From assembly GCA_033002965.1 (NCBI GenBank), contig JAURVB010002502.1, positions 103,765 to 167,764 on the forward strand: a stretch of DNA of 64,000 nt. Direction: 5' to 3'. Below the pieces are notes generated by a model. The model was not told where the DNA came from. It saw only the letters and a program-made list of their open reading frames with translations, and searched no databases. A program made the translations under genes and the position numbers. The stretch comes from Piper betle (lineage: Eukaryota; Streptophyta; Magnoliopsida; Piperales; Piperaceae). This document shows positions 23,801 through 35,788 of this stretch, one piece after another; position 1 is the stretch's first letter, and the number at the start of each line of letters is the position of its first letter.

Positions 23801-26790
23801 GACCAGTCAAATATTGAAGGGATTGAGGACATAAATTCTAACATATTAGGGGAATTTTAAGGTGAGTTTCAACTCATAGTTTACATGGGCTGATAGACAT
23901 CTAATTTAAATCTTTATTTCAATTAGGGTCACACAAAATAATAATTATATTTATTAAAGAGTCGTATATACATGAGCTACACCTCGTATAGCTAATATGA
24001 ACTACACATTTTATTTAGAGTAATTTAGTGGGTCCTACTATATAAAATCTACATAGATAAATACAAAAATAAATAATAATGATAAGTATAAAATTTCACT
24101 TCTATCTAATACTTCAAATCCTTTCATCTTAATTATTAAAATAATTATAATAAAAGTTAATTTCAAAATATCTACCAACTATTGTATTTTTTGAAAATCT
24201 AAAATTAGGTCATAATAATGTTAATCACCTAATTATGTCTCGACTATTAATATATATAAATATTATTTTATGGGCCCGCTAAAAATGTTCAAATTAATGT
24301 ATAGGTCTGTAACAACCGGTTCTAATATACCGCCCTAAACAAAGGTCGTTACTGCGTATCCTACAAACGTGCATGTATAACATAACGTAAATAAAGCATT
24401 ACAGCAAAATAATTTATATGAGTCATCGCTATAAAATATCAGAACTATATACCTAACATTTATTGCATAGTCACAAGTGTATAAAAATAATCATGCTTGT
24501 CCTTTAAGTTCAACATCTCAGACAGCAAAGTCTTCTAGTTCTTAACATAACAAAACTCATAAGGCTAAGCTTCTCCATTCCACCGTCATACCGCAAACAA
24601 CATTATATTGTCTATTCAGTTGTAACTAATGTGATTGCGCCCACTGACCAAATGTATATCGTATAATATAAATCAAAACACGTGTAATCAACAATCAGGT
24701 TAAACTACATAAATACTGATTATATTTGGTTATTACATAACATAGCATAATCGTAATTATAAATTACAATAAAAGATTATAACCATTACATAAGTACATA
24801 ACATAATGTAATTAAAAGCATAACTTGCACATTATATTATAAATCAAGTTAACTTAAAATTAATTAAGTAACTGATTAACATATTTATACTTAGTTTATT
24901 AGAAAAACCTAATACATAATTAGTTTGCACATAATTGTCAAGAATGGCGTGGTCGCATCAAACCGAAACATCATATAATAAACTCACAAGTGATCACATA
25001 TATGTAAAACGTCATGGGGTCTAGGTTTTCGTATGCCTTATCTTTACTAAAAATTACTAAGTCATCGGCCTTATGCTTAAACTTAACCCGTAAAAACATA
25101 AAAACATGTATTAGCTATATGCTTTATCTTATTTATTTATTATTGTACATAATCATGTAATATATTTTATTTTTATTATAAACAACTGACCGGCTAATCA
25201 TGTAAAATCAGGGACCCTAAATGAACTTGGATATTGTGAAGAAGTCATTGCACTTATCTGTAACAATCCCCTAGTTTGCACAATCACCTAAGCTTAGTAT
25301 CATTACTCGTCCAGTATCCGATTATGCATGAATGTCATGACATGCATGAATAGAATAACTTTAACACCATAATCATAAGTAAATATAATTCACAAATCAT
25401 TCATACTTTCATGGTCATTTATTCATTTTTGCTCACTTTCATGGCCATTTATTTACTTTTACTCACATGAAAATCAATAATTATATCATACATTATATAA
25501 ATATTCATCATTAGAAAGAACATAAATTACACCTTAGACATTAGCTATGTATTATTATGACAAATCGATGATTATTTTACACTGCATATGTCATCCAGCC
25601 CGTATGACATAATGACATTGGTTATTTATAGCAATATTACCATTATAATACATAATTAATATAATTTATTATTAATCAATTTAATTAATAATTTAATAAT
25701 GACCAATCACTAACATTTCTATAAGAAATAGAAATAAAACACGTCTTTTTATTATTCTTAGGACCTTTTTTATAAGTTTTAGGAAGCATTTAGACATATT
25801 TAATATGAGTTTTAATATAAAATTGTAAGTCTTAAATTCAATAGGGTTCTAATATGAAATTGGATAATTTTACACTTGAAATAAATTGGGCATAACATTT
25901 TATATATAACTCTGATTTAGATAATTTATGTTGCGTTGGAAAACTTATTTTAAAATCTAAAAATTATATATTATGCGATTTTTTAAATTCTAATATATTG
26001 CCCTCTTAATTTACGTATCAACTTTGAGTCATGTTTCTAATAAATTTTAAACAATCTAAGAGTAAAAACTATCGACTCTTTGATTAAACATAAAAAAAAT
26101 CTTAACTTTTTCTTGATTCTAATTCAATATATATCTAAACATTAGAATATAACTTTAAACTTAATTCATACAAAAAATTCATAATCTATCTTTAAATATT
26201 TATAATTTAATAATGAACAACTATCGTTAAATATTTTTACCATTAAAATAAATAAATAAAATGATTGCAACCCAACTCAAACTCTTTTTCCTTTACATGA
26301 ACCAACCGAAATCTCATCCCAAATTCCATGTTCGAGTGCATTATTAACTTTAAATTTAAAAATACCATTAAATCGTAAAAATGTTAAAAAGTATTATTGA
26401 ATAGTGAATATTACTTATTCTTACTATTACATGGTAATTTCTTCAATACATTTTCTTTGCATGTTTTACATATTCCAGATAACTTCATGTCACAAGTGCT
26501 ACAAAACATGCCAAAGCTGTACTTGACAAGCAAATGAAAGAGAAGAAAAGATAACACGGAAGGGCAAACGACAAGTAGCTGGACGAAAATAATTATAGTT
26601 CATCTCCATGATTTCACGGAAAAGTGATCATGAAGAACCACATGCGGCTCAAAAACAAAGCTCCATTTCTCTTGCTGTCTTCACGAAGAAACATGGTTTT
26701 GCTGCAATGGTGGCTAAGAGGTTGTCGTCAAAATCCGAGTAGATGAAATTTGCAGTGAAACTTGGAGCTTGCTGGCAGAGCACAGCCACT
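23800..26790. other. AT-rich repeat-like DNA
   Basis: Long AT-rich DNA without open frames. From about 24309 it reads TGTAACAACCGG, which resembles a Gypsy LTR 5' end, but I found neither a matching 3' end nor a target duplication. It is probably a decayed LTR-type repeat. Confidence 0.35.
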
Positions 26791-26795
26791 TGGTT

Positions 26796-29700
26796 CTATT
26801 TGAATGTAGAAAGTCTAGGAAGCTTGTCCCTCAGGTAATATAGCCTTGCTCTTCTAACCTTCCTGTGACTAACAACTTTGATCTCTTTTATGTTGGGTGA
26901 ATACCTGCAATTATAAAGAACTTGTTAACAGTAAACCAAAACATTCAGGTCCTAACCAAAGGCCTGCTACATTAAAGTCTCAATAAATCTATTCGCAGTT
27001 AACCTGCAAAGTCATCTAGAAAGATTCTAACTATATAATTCCCTGAAACAAATAGGGAACCTCCAGGTGAATGTTGCACATAAACAATATACAACAAGAA
27101 AATGTTGGTCATAAAAAATAATACAGCTTTTGAACATTATAAACTTGAGATGGAAGTCATTTTATGGCAAGTTATGCTTAAAAGTGTCCAATAATGCTAT
27201 TCTCAATCTTTTCACAGACAATTCTAACCCAGAGAAAATTGAGGTACTAATTTCATCAGCAGGTCATTTTCATTGAGCAAAGAATCAAGTGTACCCGGAA
27301 AAACTAAGGGCAAGCTAAATATTTATACAAGTAATAACACTGGGACAGTTGCCCAAAAATTTCAAAATGTAACTAGAAGTACAAACTATAAAGTATAACT
27401 TTGGAATGAAATGTTATAATATGTTATGGTTTCCACTATAGCAAATACCGCAAGGAGAAAACACATGCACACTACAGCTATTTGAAGTAGGATAGCAAAG
27501 CAAAAAGCCATAAAAGTGCTTAGCGACCAACTCAAAGTGCTTCAACAGGAACCGTATAAAGAGATAAAAGGGAATATGATACATCTTCTAGGTAAGGTAG
27601 AAACGCAGGTTTCCTTGAGGAAAATTTATTGAACATGTTAGTGGAGGGAAAAATTCTAATCAGATCATAAATGACAGAAAGTATGTTTTATAAATATTGC
27701 TCTACCTGAAAATTAAGATATACATTGTCTGATCATGTAAACCACTTAATTACAGCCCGATGCTTGACTTCTTGGAGATTCTAACAATTAAATTGCAAGA
27801 GCTGTGGCTTAAAACATCAGGAAGAAATAAAGGAAAAGCCTGAAAAAGGAGTTTGTATGATGTAATGGACAATTTCAAGTTTTCTCTTATGACAAACATA
27901 GTATCAGGCAAGGAAGTAACAATATGAGAGAATGTTCAAGCATACCCGCATTATTAGTAAAAGGAATAACTAAGAATGTATACTATCAAGTATCTTCCTT
28001 TGAAATTACAGGGAAGCCAGGCATATGGTTGAAAGCACACATGGGTACCTCACTAGTTGCCCTAGTAAAATAGAGCAAGAAACTAGCATGCAGGAGGACA
28101 CATTAGATGATTAGCCTAACTAAAACAAATCCTTATAGAGGAACAGTACCATGTATCAGGGTTCATGGATTCAATTTTTCCATCCTAAGAAAAAAGGAAA
28201 ATCAATCTCTATTGTCCTGACAATTTTCGATGAAAAAAACATGAGAAGTACACAGTGACCAGACTTTTCTTTTCAGCAGGGAAGCAATACACATTATAGC
28301 ATATGGGCTTTAAGATTCAGCATCACCACATAACTTAAGCTCCAGCTTTGTTACCAACAAACTAATTGATCTTCTCCTTTCTGATCCATACATAACGTTG
28401 ACATTGTTTTAACCATGCATGACCAGCAATATAATAATGAACTGATAAACCAGAAGTTTTCATTTGGGAAAGGATAGTTCATTCAATTTTATAGCGTCCA
28501 ACAGATCCTATCAAGCAAACAAATGAAACATACAAAGTGTGATGATTCATGCAAAAAGAGAGATAAAGTGGAGGAAAACGAACTAACACGGGGAAGATAA
28601 TCTCAACTCCAACACCAGCAATTATTCTTCTGATACGGATTGTCGTGTGAATACCAGCATTCTGCTTTGACATAACAATTCCCTTATATATGGATGCTCG
28701 GCGCCTATTTTCCGGCACTTCCTGCAACCAATGGCCATTAATACATTCTCAAGACTATCAATTACATTGAGAAACACTCACATACAAACGAAATGATATT
28801 CTAAACTCTATAAGGGATATATATATACATAAAAGCAACAAGAAGCTGAATTCCGCATACCAACTTGATTTCAACAATGTCACCAATTCTAATGTCTGGA
28901 ACAGGCCGCTCTTCCTCGGCAGCTTCTATTGCTCGTTTGTTCAAAATCTACCACACAAATTGCGCAAACCACGAAATCAATCCCTAACAAAAAAGATGTA
29001 AAATTTACAACAATGGAAGATAGCTGGTGTTACACGAATTGCCGAAGGCAGAGCAAGGGTGAGAAGCAAGGAGATGACGACTGAAGAAGCAAGCGGGCCG
29101 GCAGAAAATTTTAAACTAAGGCGGAGTTTTTTGAAATGTAACTGGGTAGTAAATGGGTAATTGGGTAGAAACAGGGTTTGGTTTTGTATAAAAAGGGGAG
29201 AAGATGTTGATCAGGGTTTTGTTTTTGTGTGGTCTTTTGAATTGTTAATTGAATTCCGAATTTGTTTCTTTCCCTGCAATCTTCATCTTTCCAATTGATA
29301 GATTGAGGTTGGAGTGGAAGATTGATTCAATCATGGGAGGAAAGAAACCACTTTCCTCCACCCTGAACTTCCAGCTGATGCTAGTAACAAAGTGTTTTGT
29401 TTTTGTGTGGTCTTTTGAATTGTTAATTGAATTCCGAATTTGTTTCTTTCCCTACAATCTTCATCTTTCCAATTGATAGATTGAGGTTGGAGTGGAAGAT
29501 TGATTCAATCATGGGAGGAAAGAAACCACTTTCCTCCACCCTCAACTTCCAGCCGATGCTGGTAACAAAGTGGTATCAGAGCCACTGGGAGTTGAAGCGA
29601 GGATGGACAAATTGGAGCAACAAATGGAAAAGATGGGAGCTGAGATGGCTGCGAACAGGAAGTCTAGTGTGGAAAGGATTGTTGGAATAGAGGCTGTTTT

Positions 29701-32700
29701 GGTTGGAATTCAAGAACAGTTGAAGATTCTGGTTGCAGATAAGGCTTCTTCTTCCAAAGTGGAGCAGCAAAGGTCAAAATCTAAAATGGTGATGGATCAG
29801 AGTAAGATGGAGAATGAGCAATCAAGTGACTGGTCTCCAGGAAGATCTAGGCACGATAGAGATGCTCATCGAACCTGGGAAGGAAAAGGGAGAGGTATGA
29901 GAAATCTAACTGAATCTACACATTCTAAATTCCTGCAACAAATTCGATTGAAATTTCCTAAGTTTTCTGGATCGGAGGATCCTGGATTCTGGTTGATGAG
30001 GGCAGAACGATTTTTTATGTGTCATAGTATAGCATATGAAGATCAAGTGACTGTTGCTACCTTCCATTTGGAAGGACATGCTCAGATCTGGTATCAAATC
30101 TTGTGGGAGGAGGAAGGTGAATTGACTTGGGATCAGTTTAGAGATCGAATTCTTGTTAGATTTGGACCTTCTGCTTTTGATGATTACATAGGTGAATTGA
30201 TTAAGTTGCAGCAGTTAGGAAGTGTTTCAGAATACCAGATCCAGTTTGAGACGCTGCTTAGCAAGACAAAGGGAATTCCGAGAGATCAATTAGCATCTTA
30301 TTTTGTAAGCGGATTGAAAGAAGATATTAAGTATAGTGTTCAATTGAAGGAACCTCATACAGTCCATCAAGTTGTTTCATATGCAAGAAATATGAACAGC
30401 GACTGGAATCAAGAAAGAAAAAATACTCCATGCCGGAAAAGAAGTTGTACTATAATTCTAGCAGTTATGGAGAAGGTAAGAGCAACAGCAAAATGACTTG
30501 GTCCTCAAAAATGGATGGAGAGAAGGACATTGCTTCCAAGTTGAAGCCAGCTCAAAGACTGCCTGACATCAAGAGACTGACGCCAACAGAAATCAGAGAA
30601 AGAAGAGCAAAAGGACTTTGTTTCAACTGTAATGAAAAATATGAGAGTGGACATAAGTGCCAAAGACTTTTCTTGATTGATTGTGGTGAAGAAGAAGAGG
30701 TGAAAGGAAAATCCGAAGACAGTGAGAGTGAGGATACTGAGGAGGAACCTGAGATATCATTGAGGGCAATTAATGGAGTGATATCTGCTGGAACTATGCG
30801 TGTGGTAGGCCAGATCAAGAATGCAAAAGTTATAGTGTTAATTGATACTGGAAGCACACACAACTTCATGAGCCAAGAGGTAGTACAACACTTACAAATT
30901 CCAATGGTGACATCACGAAATGTTAATGTGAAGGTAGCAAGTGGAGAACATATTCAGACATTAGGAGACTGTAAATCTATGTTGCTGACACTCCAAGGAC
31001 ATACCTTCAGTGTGAACTTCCAAATTTTACCTCTCAATGATTATGATATTGTGCTGGGAATTAAATGGTTGTCTACTTTGGGGTCAATTGATTGGAATTT
31101 TCAAAAGATGCAAATGAGGTTTCGATGGAAGGAGCAAGATGTCTTGTTGCAAGGATTAAAAAATTCATCGTCATCTTTAATTTCTGGGAAACAACTATGT
31201 AGGCATAGTACAAATGAAGGAAGTGACAACTCTCCTTCAAATAATGGAGACTAGGCAGAACCATCTAGATCCTGTGCTACAAGAATCCCAACTGGTAGAA
31301 CTCTACCAGTTGCTGGAAAAATTCAAGACCTTATTTAGTGAACCAAAGGGATTGCCACCTCAAAGGGAGTGTGACCATCAGATTTCACTAAAAGAGGAGG
31401 CCCAATTATGCAAGAGCAAGCCGTATAGGTATCCACATTTTCAGAAAGAGTAGATAGAAAGGTAAGTGAGAGAGATGCTGCCACAAGGTGTTATTTGAAA
31501 TAACTCTAGCCCTTTCTCTGCTGCTATTTTGTTGATTAAAAAATAGGATGGATCTTGGAGATGTTGTGTTGACTATAAAGCCCTAAACCAAGCAACTATT
31601 AAGCCCAAGTTCCCAATTCCAATCATAAATGAGTTGCTAGATGAGTTGAAAGGAGCACAATTTTTTTCCAAACTAGATCTAAGGGCAGGGTATCATCAAA
31701 TCAGAATGAAAAGTGAAGACATTTACAAGACTGCATTCCAAACTCATCATGGACAATATGAGTTTTTGGTAATGCCATTTGGACTAACCAATGCACCTAC
31801 CACCTTTCAGCAATTGATGAATCAAATTTTTTCTCCTCATCTTCGTCATTTTATATTAGTATTCTTTGATGGCATTTTGATTTATAGCAAGAAGTGGGAG
31901 GACCACTTGATCCATTTAGAAATTGTTTTTAACATCCTTGCCGTGCATCAATTGTTCCTAAAACAATCTAAATGCAGATTTGGACAAGATAAGGTTGATT
32001 ATTTAGGTCACCTGATTGCCAGGGAAGGAGTAAAAATAGATGACAGCAAACTAGAGGCTATCAAGGGTTGGCCTCTACCTCATTCACTTAAGGCTTTGCA
32101 AGGATTTTTAGGTCTCACAGGTTACTATCGAAGATTTATTCGTGGATATGGAGTGTTGGCTGCTGCCCTGACTTTGCTGACAAAGAAACAAGGATTTCAT
32201 TGGACAGCTGAGGCTACTTCAGCCTTCAATAATTTGAAGCAAACCCTGTGTTTAGCTCCAGTGTTGGCATTACCAGATTTTTCTTAACTCTTTACAATAG
32301 AATGTGATGCTTCGACTTCAGGACTGGGGGCTGTTTTAATGCAGGAAGATCACCCTATTGCTTTCTTCAGCAAAGCTTTGAAAGGGAAAACTCAAATGTT
32401 GTCAGCATATGATCAAGAACTATTAGCCCTAGTTCTATCAGTGGATAAGTGGAAAGGCTATTTATTGGGATAGCAATTTGTTGTTAAGACTGATCATCAT
32501 AGCCTCAAGTACTTATGGCAGCAAAAGATAACCACGAGGCAACAAGAAAAGTGGTTGATTAGACTGATGGCTTATGACTTTGTTATTGTATATAAAAAGG
32601 GAAAGGAGGATGTGGTTGCAGACTCCTTATCTCGGCAACTTGAAGAAGAACATGAAAGAGAAGAAGAAAGGGGAGGAACTGACCTATCTCTACCTCCTTT

Positions 32701-34963
32701 GTCAAAGGTAGTCCCCGATTGGTTGAAGGCTGTCAAGGAAGCTATCGATGGAAGTGAAGAAATTCAGGAGTTAAGAAAGAAGTTTCATCCGAAATTGCTG
32801 CCTTCGACTTGGGAAGAACATAATGAAATTCTGTATTATAAGGGTAAGATTTATTTGGATTTATCTTCAAAAATTATTCCCATGATAATTAAGGAAATGC
32901 ATGCTACAACACATGAAGGAGGGGATAAGACAATTTACAAGATCAAGCAGCTTTTCAGATGGAAGGGACTTACCAAGATGGTCAAGGAATTTATAAAAAC
33001 TTGTCATACCTACCAATAGTACAAGAGTGAACATCTTTTACCAAAAGGATTACTTCCCCTCTCCCTATTCCGAATCAAATTTGGGAAGATATTTCAATGA
33101 ATTTTGTGAAAGGAATACCATCGTCGGAAGGGAAGGCTGCCATCTATGTGGTGGTGGACAGATTGACGAAGTATGCACATTTGCTTCCCTCGAAACATCC
33201 ATATACAGGATTTCAAGTAGCACAGATGTTTTTTTCTCATGTCTTCAAGTTGCATGGATTACCTAGATCCATAGTTAGTGACAGGGATCCTATTTTTGTG
33301 AGTAAGTTTTGAAAAGAACTCTTTCGATTGCAAGGCACTACTTTTCATTTCAGTTCTTTCTATCACCCTCAAACTGATGGACAAACAGAGGTAACCAATA
33401 GAATACTTGAAATGTATTTGCTATGCTTTACAGGTGATACTCCGAAAGAGTGGTGTAGATGGCTTCCTTGGGCAGAATATTGTTATAACACATCTTTTCA
33501 CAGCTCCATAGGAATGACACCTTATTCCTCCCACACTATTGACTTACATACCTGGAACAACGCAACTAGAGGAAGTTAACATTGCTTTGATGGACCACGA
33601 CAAAATATTGCAATCACTAAAAGGCCAAATGAAGAAGCCACAGGATCGAATGAAAATGAATGCAGATAAAAAATGTTGGGAATTAGAGTTTGAAGTGGGA
33701 GATGAAGTCTATATTAGGTTAGAGCCTTATAGACAACATTTGGTGCTTGGAAGAAGAAACAACAAATTTGCTCCAAGGTATGCAAGACCATATGCTATTA
33801 CTCATAAGATTAGTCCAGTAGCATATCGAGTGAATTTGCCAGCAGAATCAAGAATTCATAATGTAATTCATGTCTCGATGCTAAAGCCAACAATTAAGCA
33901 TTCTCAAATGGTAGAGTCTACATTGCTGGCACAATTAACAGAATCGGGAATGTTGCCTGAGATGCCCATTCGAGTGATCCAAAAACATTGTCAGGGAGAT
34001 ACTATTTTTTATTGCATTCAGTGGTTAAAAGGGACAATTGAGCAAGGAATATGGGAATCTGAAAAATTCCTTCGTTGTTGCCATGCTTATTTCCTTGAGG
34101 ACGAGGAAAATCACAAGGGGGAGGCAATGTTACACAAATTGGCGAGAAGGGCAAGGAGATGGCGACTGAAGATGCAAACGGGCTGGCAGAAAATTTTAAA
34201 CTAAGGTGGAGTTTTTTGAAATGTAACTGGGTAGTAAATGGGTAATTGGGTAGAAACAGGGTTTGGTTTTGTATAAAAAGGGGAGAAGATGTTGATGTTG
34301 ATCGGGGTTTTTTTTTGTGTGGTCTTTTGAATTGTTAATTGAATTCCGAATTTGTTTCTTTCCCTGCAATCTTCATCTTTCCAATTGATTGATTGAGGTT
34401 GGAGTGGAAGATTGATTCAATCATGGGAGGAAAGAAACCACTTTCCTCCACTGTAACCATCGATCCTCAACTTCCAGCCGATGCTGGTAACAGCTGGCCT
34501 TGTAAAAGAGTAGAAGAGAGAAAAAAGAAGTCACCCCCATGATATCTCCAAGCTTAACCCGAGGCTTCCAGGGTGGCCTCGCCTCCTCCACCTCAGAATC
34601 CTCTCCTTCGCCACCAATTCCCGAACTTTCTTCCACCAAACCCCCATCATCCACCGCCTGCAAACCGGAGCTCGAATCGGCGGCCGCGAAAACGGTCCGC
34701 CGGCCGCCATGGCTAGTGGTGACATGAGTCGGCGGCAAGAGCAATCGACTCAAACGACACCCACCAACAAAAACACCAGAAAAACCGCCAGAGGAGGAGG
34801 AGAGCAGCACCGACGAACCAATCACCGGAGGGTGATGCGGCGCCTTGCAACGAATCGTTACCGCGGCCTAACACACACACACAAAAAGGGTCAATGCAAT
34901 GGGGGGTTTGATGGAGAGGGAAACGAGACGACTTCATACCTGTGGAAGGAGGGTTGAAGCCAT
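26796..34963 (-). CDS. RPL19: Plastid ribosomal protein bL19c
   Basis: Minus strand, five exons: 34963-34940, 34867-34535, 28947-28861, 28721-28588 and 26904-26796; phases agree and the 687-nt coding sequence gives 228 residues. The first exon is only eight codons (MASTLLPQ). It is required because exon 2 is open back to an in-frame TAG that forms part of its acceptor and contains no suitable ATG. Residues 1 to about 105 are a Ser/Gly/Val-rich transit peptide plus an acidic linker. The bL19 core follows, with '[10 protein letters not shown]', '[15 protein letters not shown]', '[20 protein letters not shown]', '[10 protein letters not shown]' and '[13 protein letters not shown]'. bL19 sits at the 50S/30S interface of the chloroplast ribosome. 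Intron 2 is 5,587 bp because a chromovirus inserted there; without it the intron would be about 120 bp. The coding exons are undamaged, so the gene is probably still expressed. It is divergent from the Ycf33-like gene 826 bp away. Confidence 0.93.
29028..29567 (+). repeat. 5' LTR of chromovirus, extended by an internal duplication
   Basis: It starts TGTTACACGAATT and first reaches an LTR end (TAACA) at 29388, a length of 361 bp that fits the 365-bp 3' LTR. A 178-bp duplication then adds a second LTR end at 29567, directly before the primer site. A TATAAAAA box is at 29187-29194. Confidence 0.9.
29187..29194 (+). promoter_or_regulatory. TATA box in the 5' LTR
   Basis: TATAAAAA followed by 'ggggag'. 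The same box stands in the 3' LTR at 34272-34279. It presumably drove transcription of the element. Confidence 0.7.
29216..29571 (+). repeat. 178-bp tandem duplication at the 5' LTR/primer-site border
   Basis: Copies 29216-29393 and 29394-29571 are nearly identical. Each ends with the LTR terminus plus 'aaagt/aaagtg', so the duplicated unit crosses the LTR border by four nucleotides. The 3' LTR has one copy only. Confidence 0.9.
29571..29583 (+). other. Primer-binding site (initiator tRNA-Met)
   Basis: TGGTATCAGAGCC, three bases after the LTR end, is the complement of the 3' end of plant initiator tRNA-Met, the usual primer for minus-strand synthesis in plant LTR elements. Confidence 0.9.
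29603..30496 (+). pseudogene. Chromovirus gag (capsid) frame
   Basis: Open from ATG 29603. A coiled-coil-like N terminus ([15 protein letters not shown]) precedes a retrotransposon gag core with '[14 protein letters not shown]', '[14 protein letters not shown]' and '[15 protein letters not shown]'. The frame runs out at 30496. The message continues in another frame from about 30430, so a frameshift separates capsid from the zinc knuckle. Confidence 0.85.
30430..31254 (+). pseudogene. Chromovirus zinc knuckle and aspartic protease frame
   Basis: The nucleocapsid knuckle reads '[16 protein letters not shown]'. After an acidic linker comes the protease, with the active-site motif '[13 protein letters not shown]' at about 30832-30870 and '[11 protein letters not shown]' near 31040-31075. 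A TAG at 31252 ends the frame. Confidence 0.85.
31214..32287 (+). pseudogene. Chromovirus reverse transcriptase region
   Basis: Two open pieces (31214-31453 and 31634-32287), separated by stops, carry Gypsy reverse transcriptase. Motifs include '[14 protein letters not shown]', '[12 protein letters not shown]' and '[12 protein letters not shown]'. The catalytic pair is altered: the usual [Y/F]xDD reads '[10 protein letters not shown]', so the second aspartate is glycine. Confidence 0.9.
32288..33019 (+). pseudogene. Chromovirus RNase H and integrase zinc-finger region
   Basis: RNase H starts '[14 protein letters not shown]', keeps 'YDQELLALV' and reads '[11 protein letters not shown]' after an in-frame TAG at about 32474. 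The integrase finger follows near 32897-33010. It keeps a His and a Cys but shows 'CHTYQ' where CxxC is expected. Confidence 0.85.
33020..33580 (+). pseudogene. Chromovirus integrase catalytic core
   Basis: The second and third acidic residues are seen in 'SDRDPIF' and 'DGQTEVTNR'. At the first position 'MNFVKG' replaces the usual M-D-F, so the first catalytic aspartate is lost. There are stops at 33017 and 33309 and a frame change near 33560. Confidence 0.85.
33539..34204 (+). pseudogene. Chromovirus integrase C terminus and chromodomain
   Basis: This open frame holds the GPY/F-like region ('[14 protein letters not shown]', '[15 protein letters not shown]', 'VIHVSMLKP') and then a chromodomain ('IRVIQK', '[16 protein letters not shown]', 'YFLEDE'). 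Chromodomains of this kind guide insertion into chromatin in chromoviruses. The frame then runs into the 3' LTR. Confidence 0.85.
34112..34127 (+). other. Polypurine tract
   Basis: CACAAGGGGGAGGCAA directly before the 3' LTR, the plus-strand primer site. Confidence 0.85.
34128..34492 (+). repeat. 3' LTR of chromovirus
   Basis: 365 bp, TGTTACACAAATT to GATGCTGGTAACA, followed by the target duplication GCTGG. It differs from the 5' LTR by scattered substitutions, a 16-bp-scale indel near the start, a short insertion near 34452 and the absence of the 178-bp duplication. Confidence 0.95.
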
Positions 34964-35788
34964 GGTTGAAGGTGAAGCAAGTGATGGGAGATGGGAGGGG
35001 GGATATATCGGTATCACAATCCGAGAGCGGCCATGAACGAGTTGGGAAGGAGCTCTGACAGCCTCATCCCCATGTTCGACGTTGGGAGGCATACTTCTAA
35101 TCAAATTTTTACTCCTAACTAATTATTATACTCCTTATTACAACTAATCTCTTTTTTATTTTTAATTTACATTTTATTTAGCCTTTTGATTTAATACTAT
35201 CTTTCCACTTAAAAGTTTAGATAAAAAATTATAGCATGATTTTTTAAAAATTAATACCTTTTTTATAGCGTGGTTTGGAGACAAAAAGGCCAATAATATA
35301 TTTTATTGTTCTTTTATATTTATTTAAAAAGATTAAACAAATTTATATTTTTCTCAGACATATAATCGGGTGTATGCTGCTTAAAAGTGTTCTTTTAGTA
35401 TAAAATGTTTTTTGCTTCGCAGCTGATTTAATGTAAATATTATGTTGTAAAAAATCATAAAATGATTTTGGTCATATGTTTTTCTCTTATGAGTAAAACC
35501 AATTATTCTCATTTTTTTTCCAAGCAATATTCTCAAGTTGAAGCTGTAGTGTTGCACATTCTGGATGGGTGAATGCATAGCAGCTCGGTTAATAGAGAAG
35601 TTCTAGTTATTATTATCGTAAGTCTGCCATTAGAAGTTTAATTAAATTTTTACTATCCAAAAAGATAAGGCTCTGTGGCGCCACCGCCACAAACACGCAT
35701 CCAAGGCTGCTCAGACTTCGTCATCCTCAACTTCGCTTCTATCCCGCTCTCGCATACAATTTGCTGATTAATCTAGTGAAACTCAACC
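34964..35788. promoter_or_regulatory. Divergent intergenic region between bL19c and Ycf33-like genes
   Basis: About 825 bp between two divergent start codons. The flanks are GC-richer and the middle is AT-rich. It must hold both promoters and 5' UTRs. No specific boxes could be fixed by eye. Confidence 0.55.

Larger units (their letters stand above)
29028..34492 (+). mobile_element. Chromovirus (Ty3/Gypsy, Reina-like) in bL19c intron 2
   Basis: A 5,465-bp element flanked by the 5-bp duplication GCTGG (29023-29027 and 34493-34497). It has LTRs beginning TGTTACAC and ending GGTAACA, a tRNA-Met primer site and a purine-rich tract before the 3' LTR. The internal order is gag, zinc knuckle, protease, reverse transcriptase, RNase H, integrase, chromodomain, which is Gypsy order. 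The C-terminal chromodomain, short LTRs and small size suggest the Reina clade (inference). Stops, frameshifts and altered catalytic residues mean it cannot move by itself. It lies antisense to the host gene. Confidence 0.95.

Noticed and set aside
24309..26300. A further LTR starting TGTAACAACCGG
   Set aside because: The start resembles an LTR terminus, but no matching end or target duplication could be found, so it is noted only as repeat-like DNA.
29249..29690. Twin short proteins starting MNSEFVSFP
   Set aside because: They are the two copies of the 178-bp LTR duplication read in frame, not genes.
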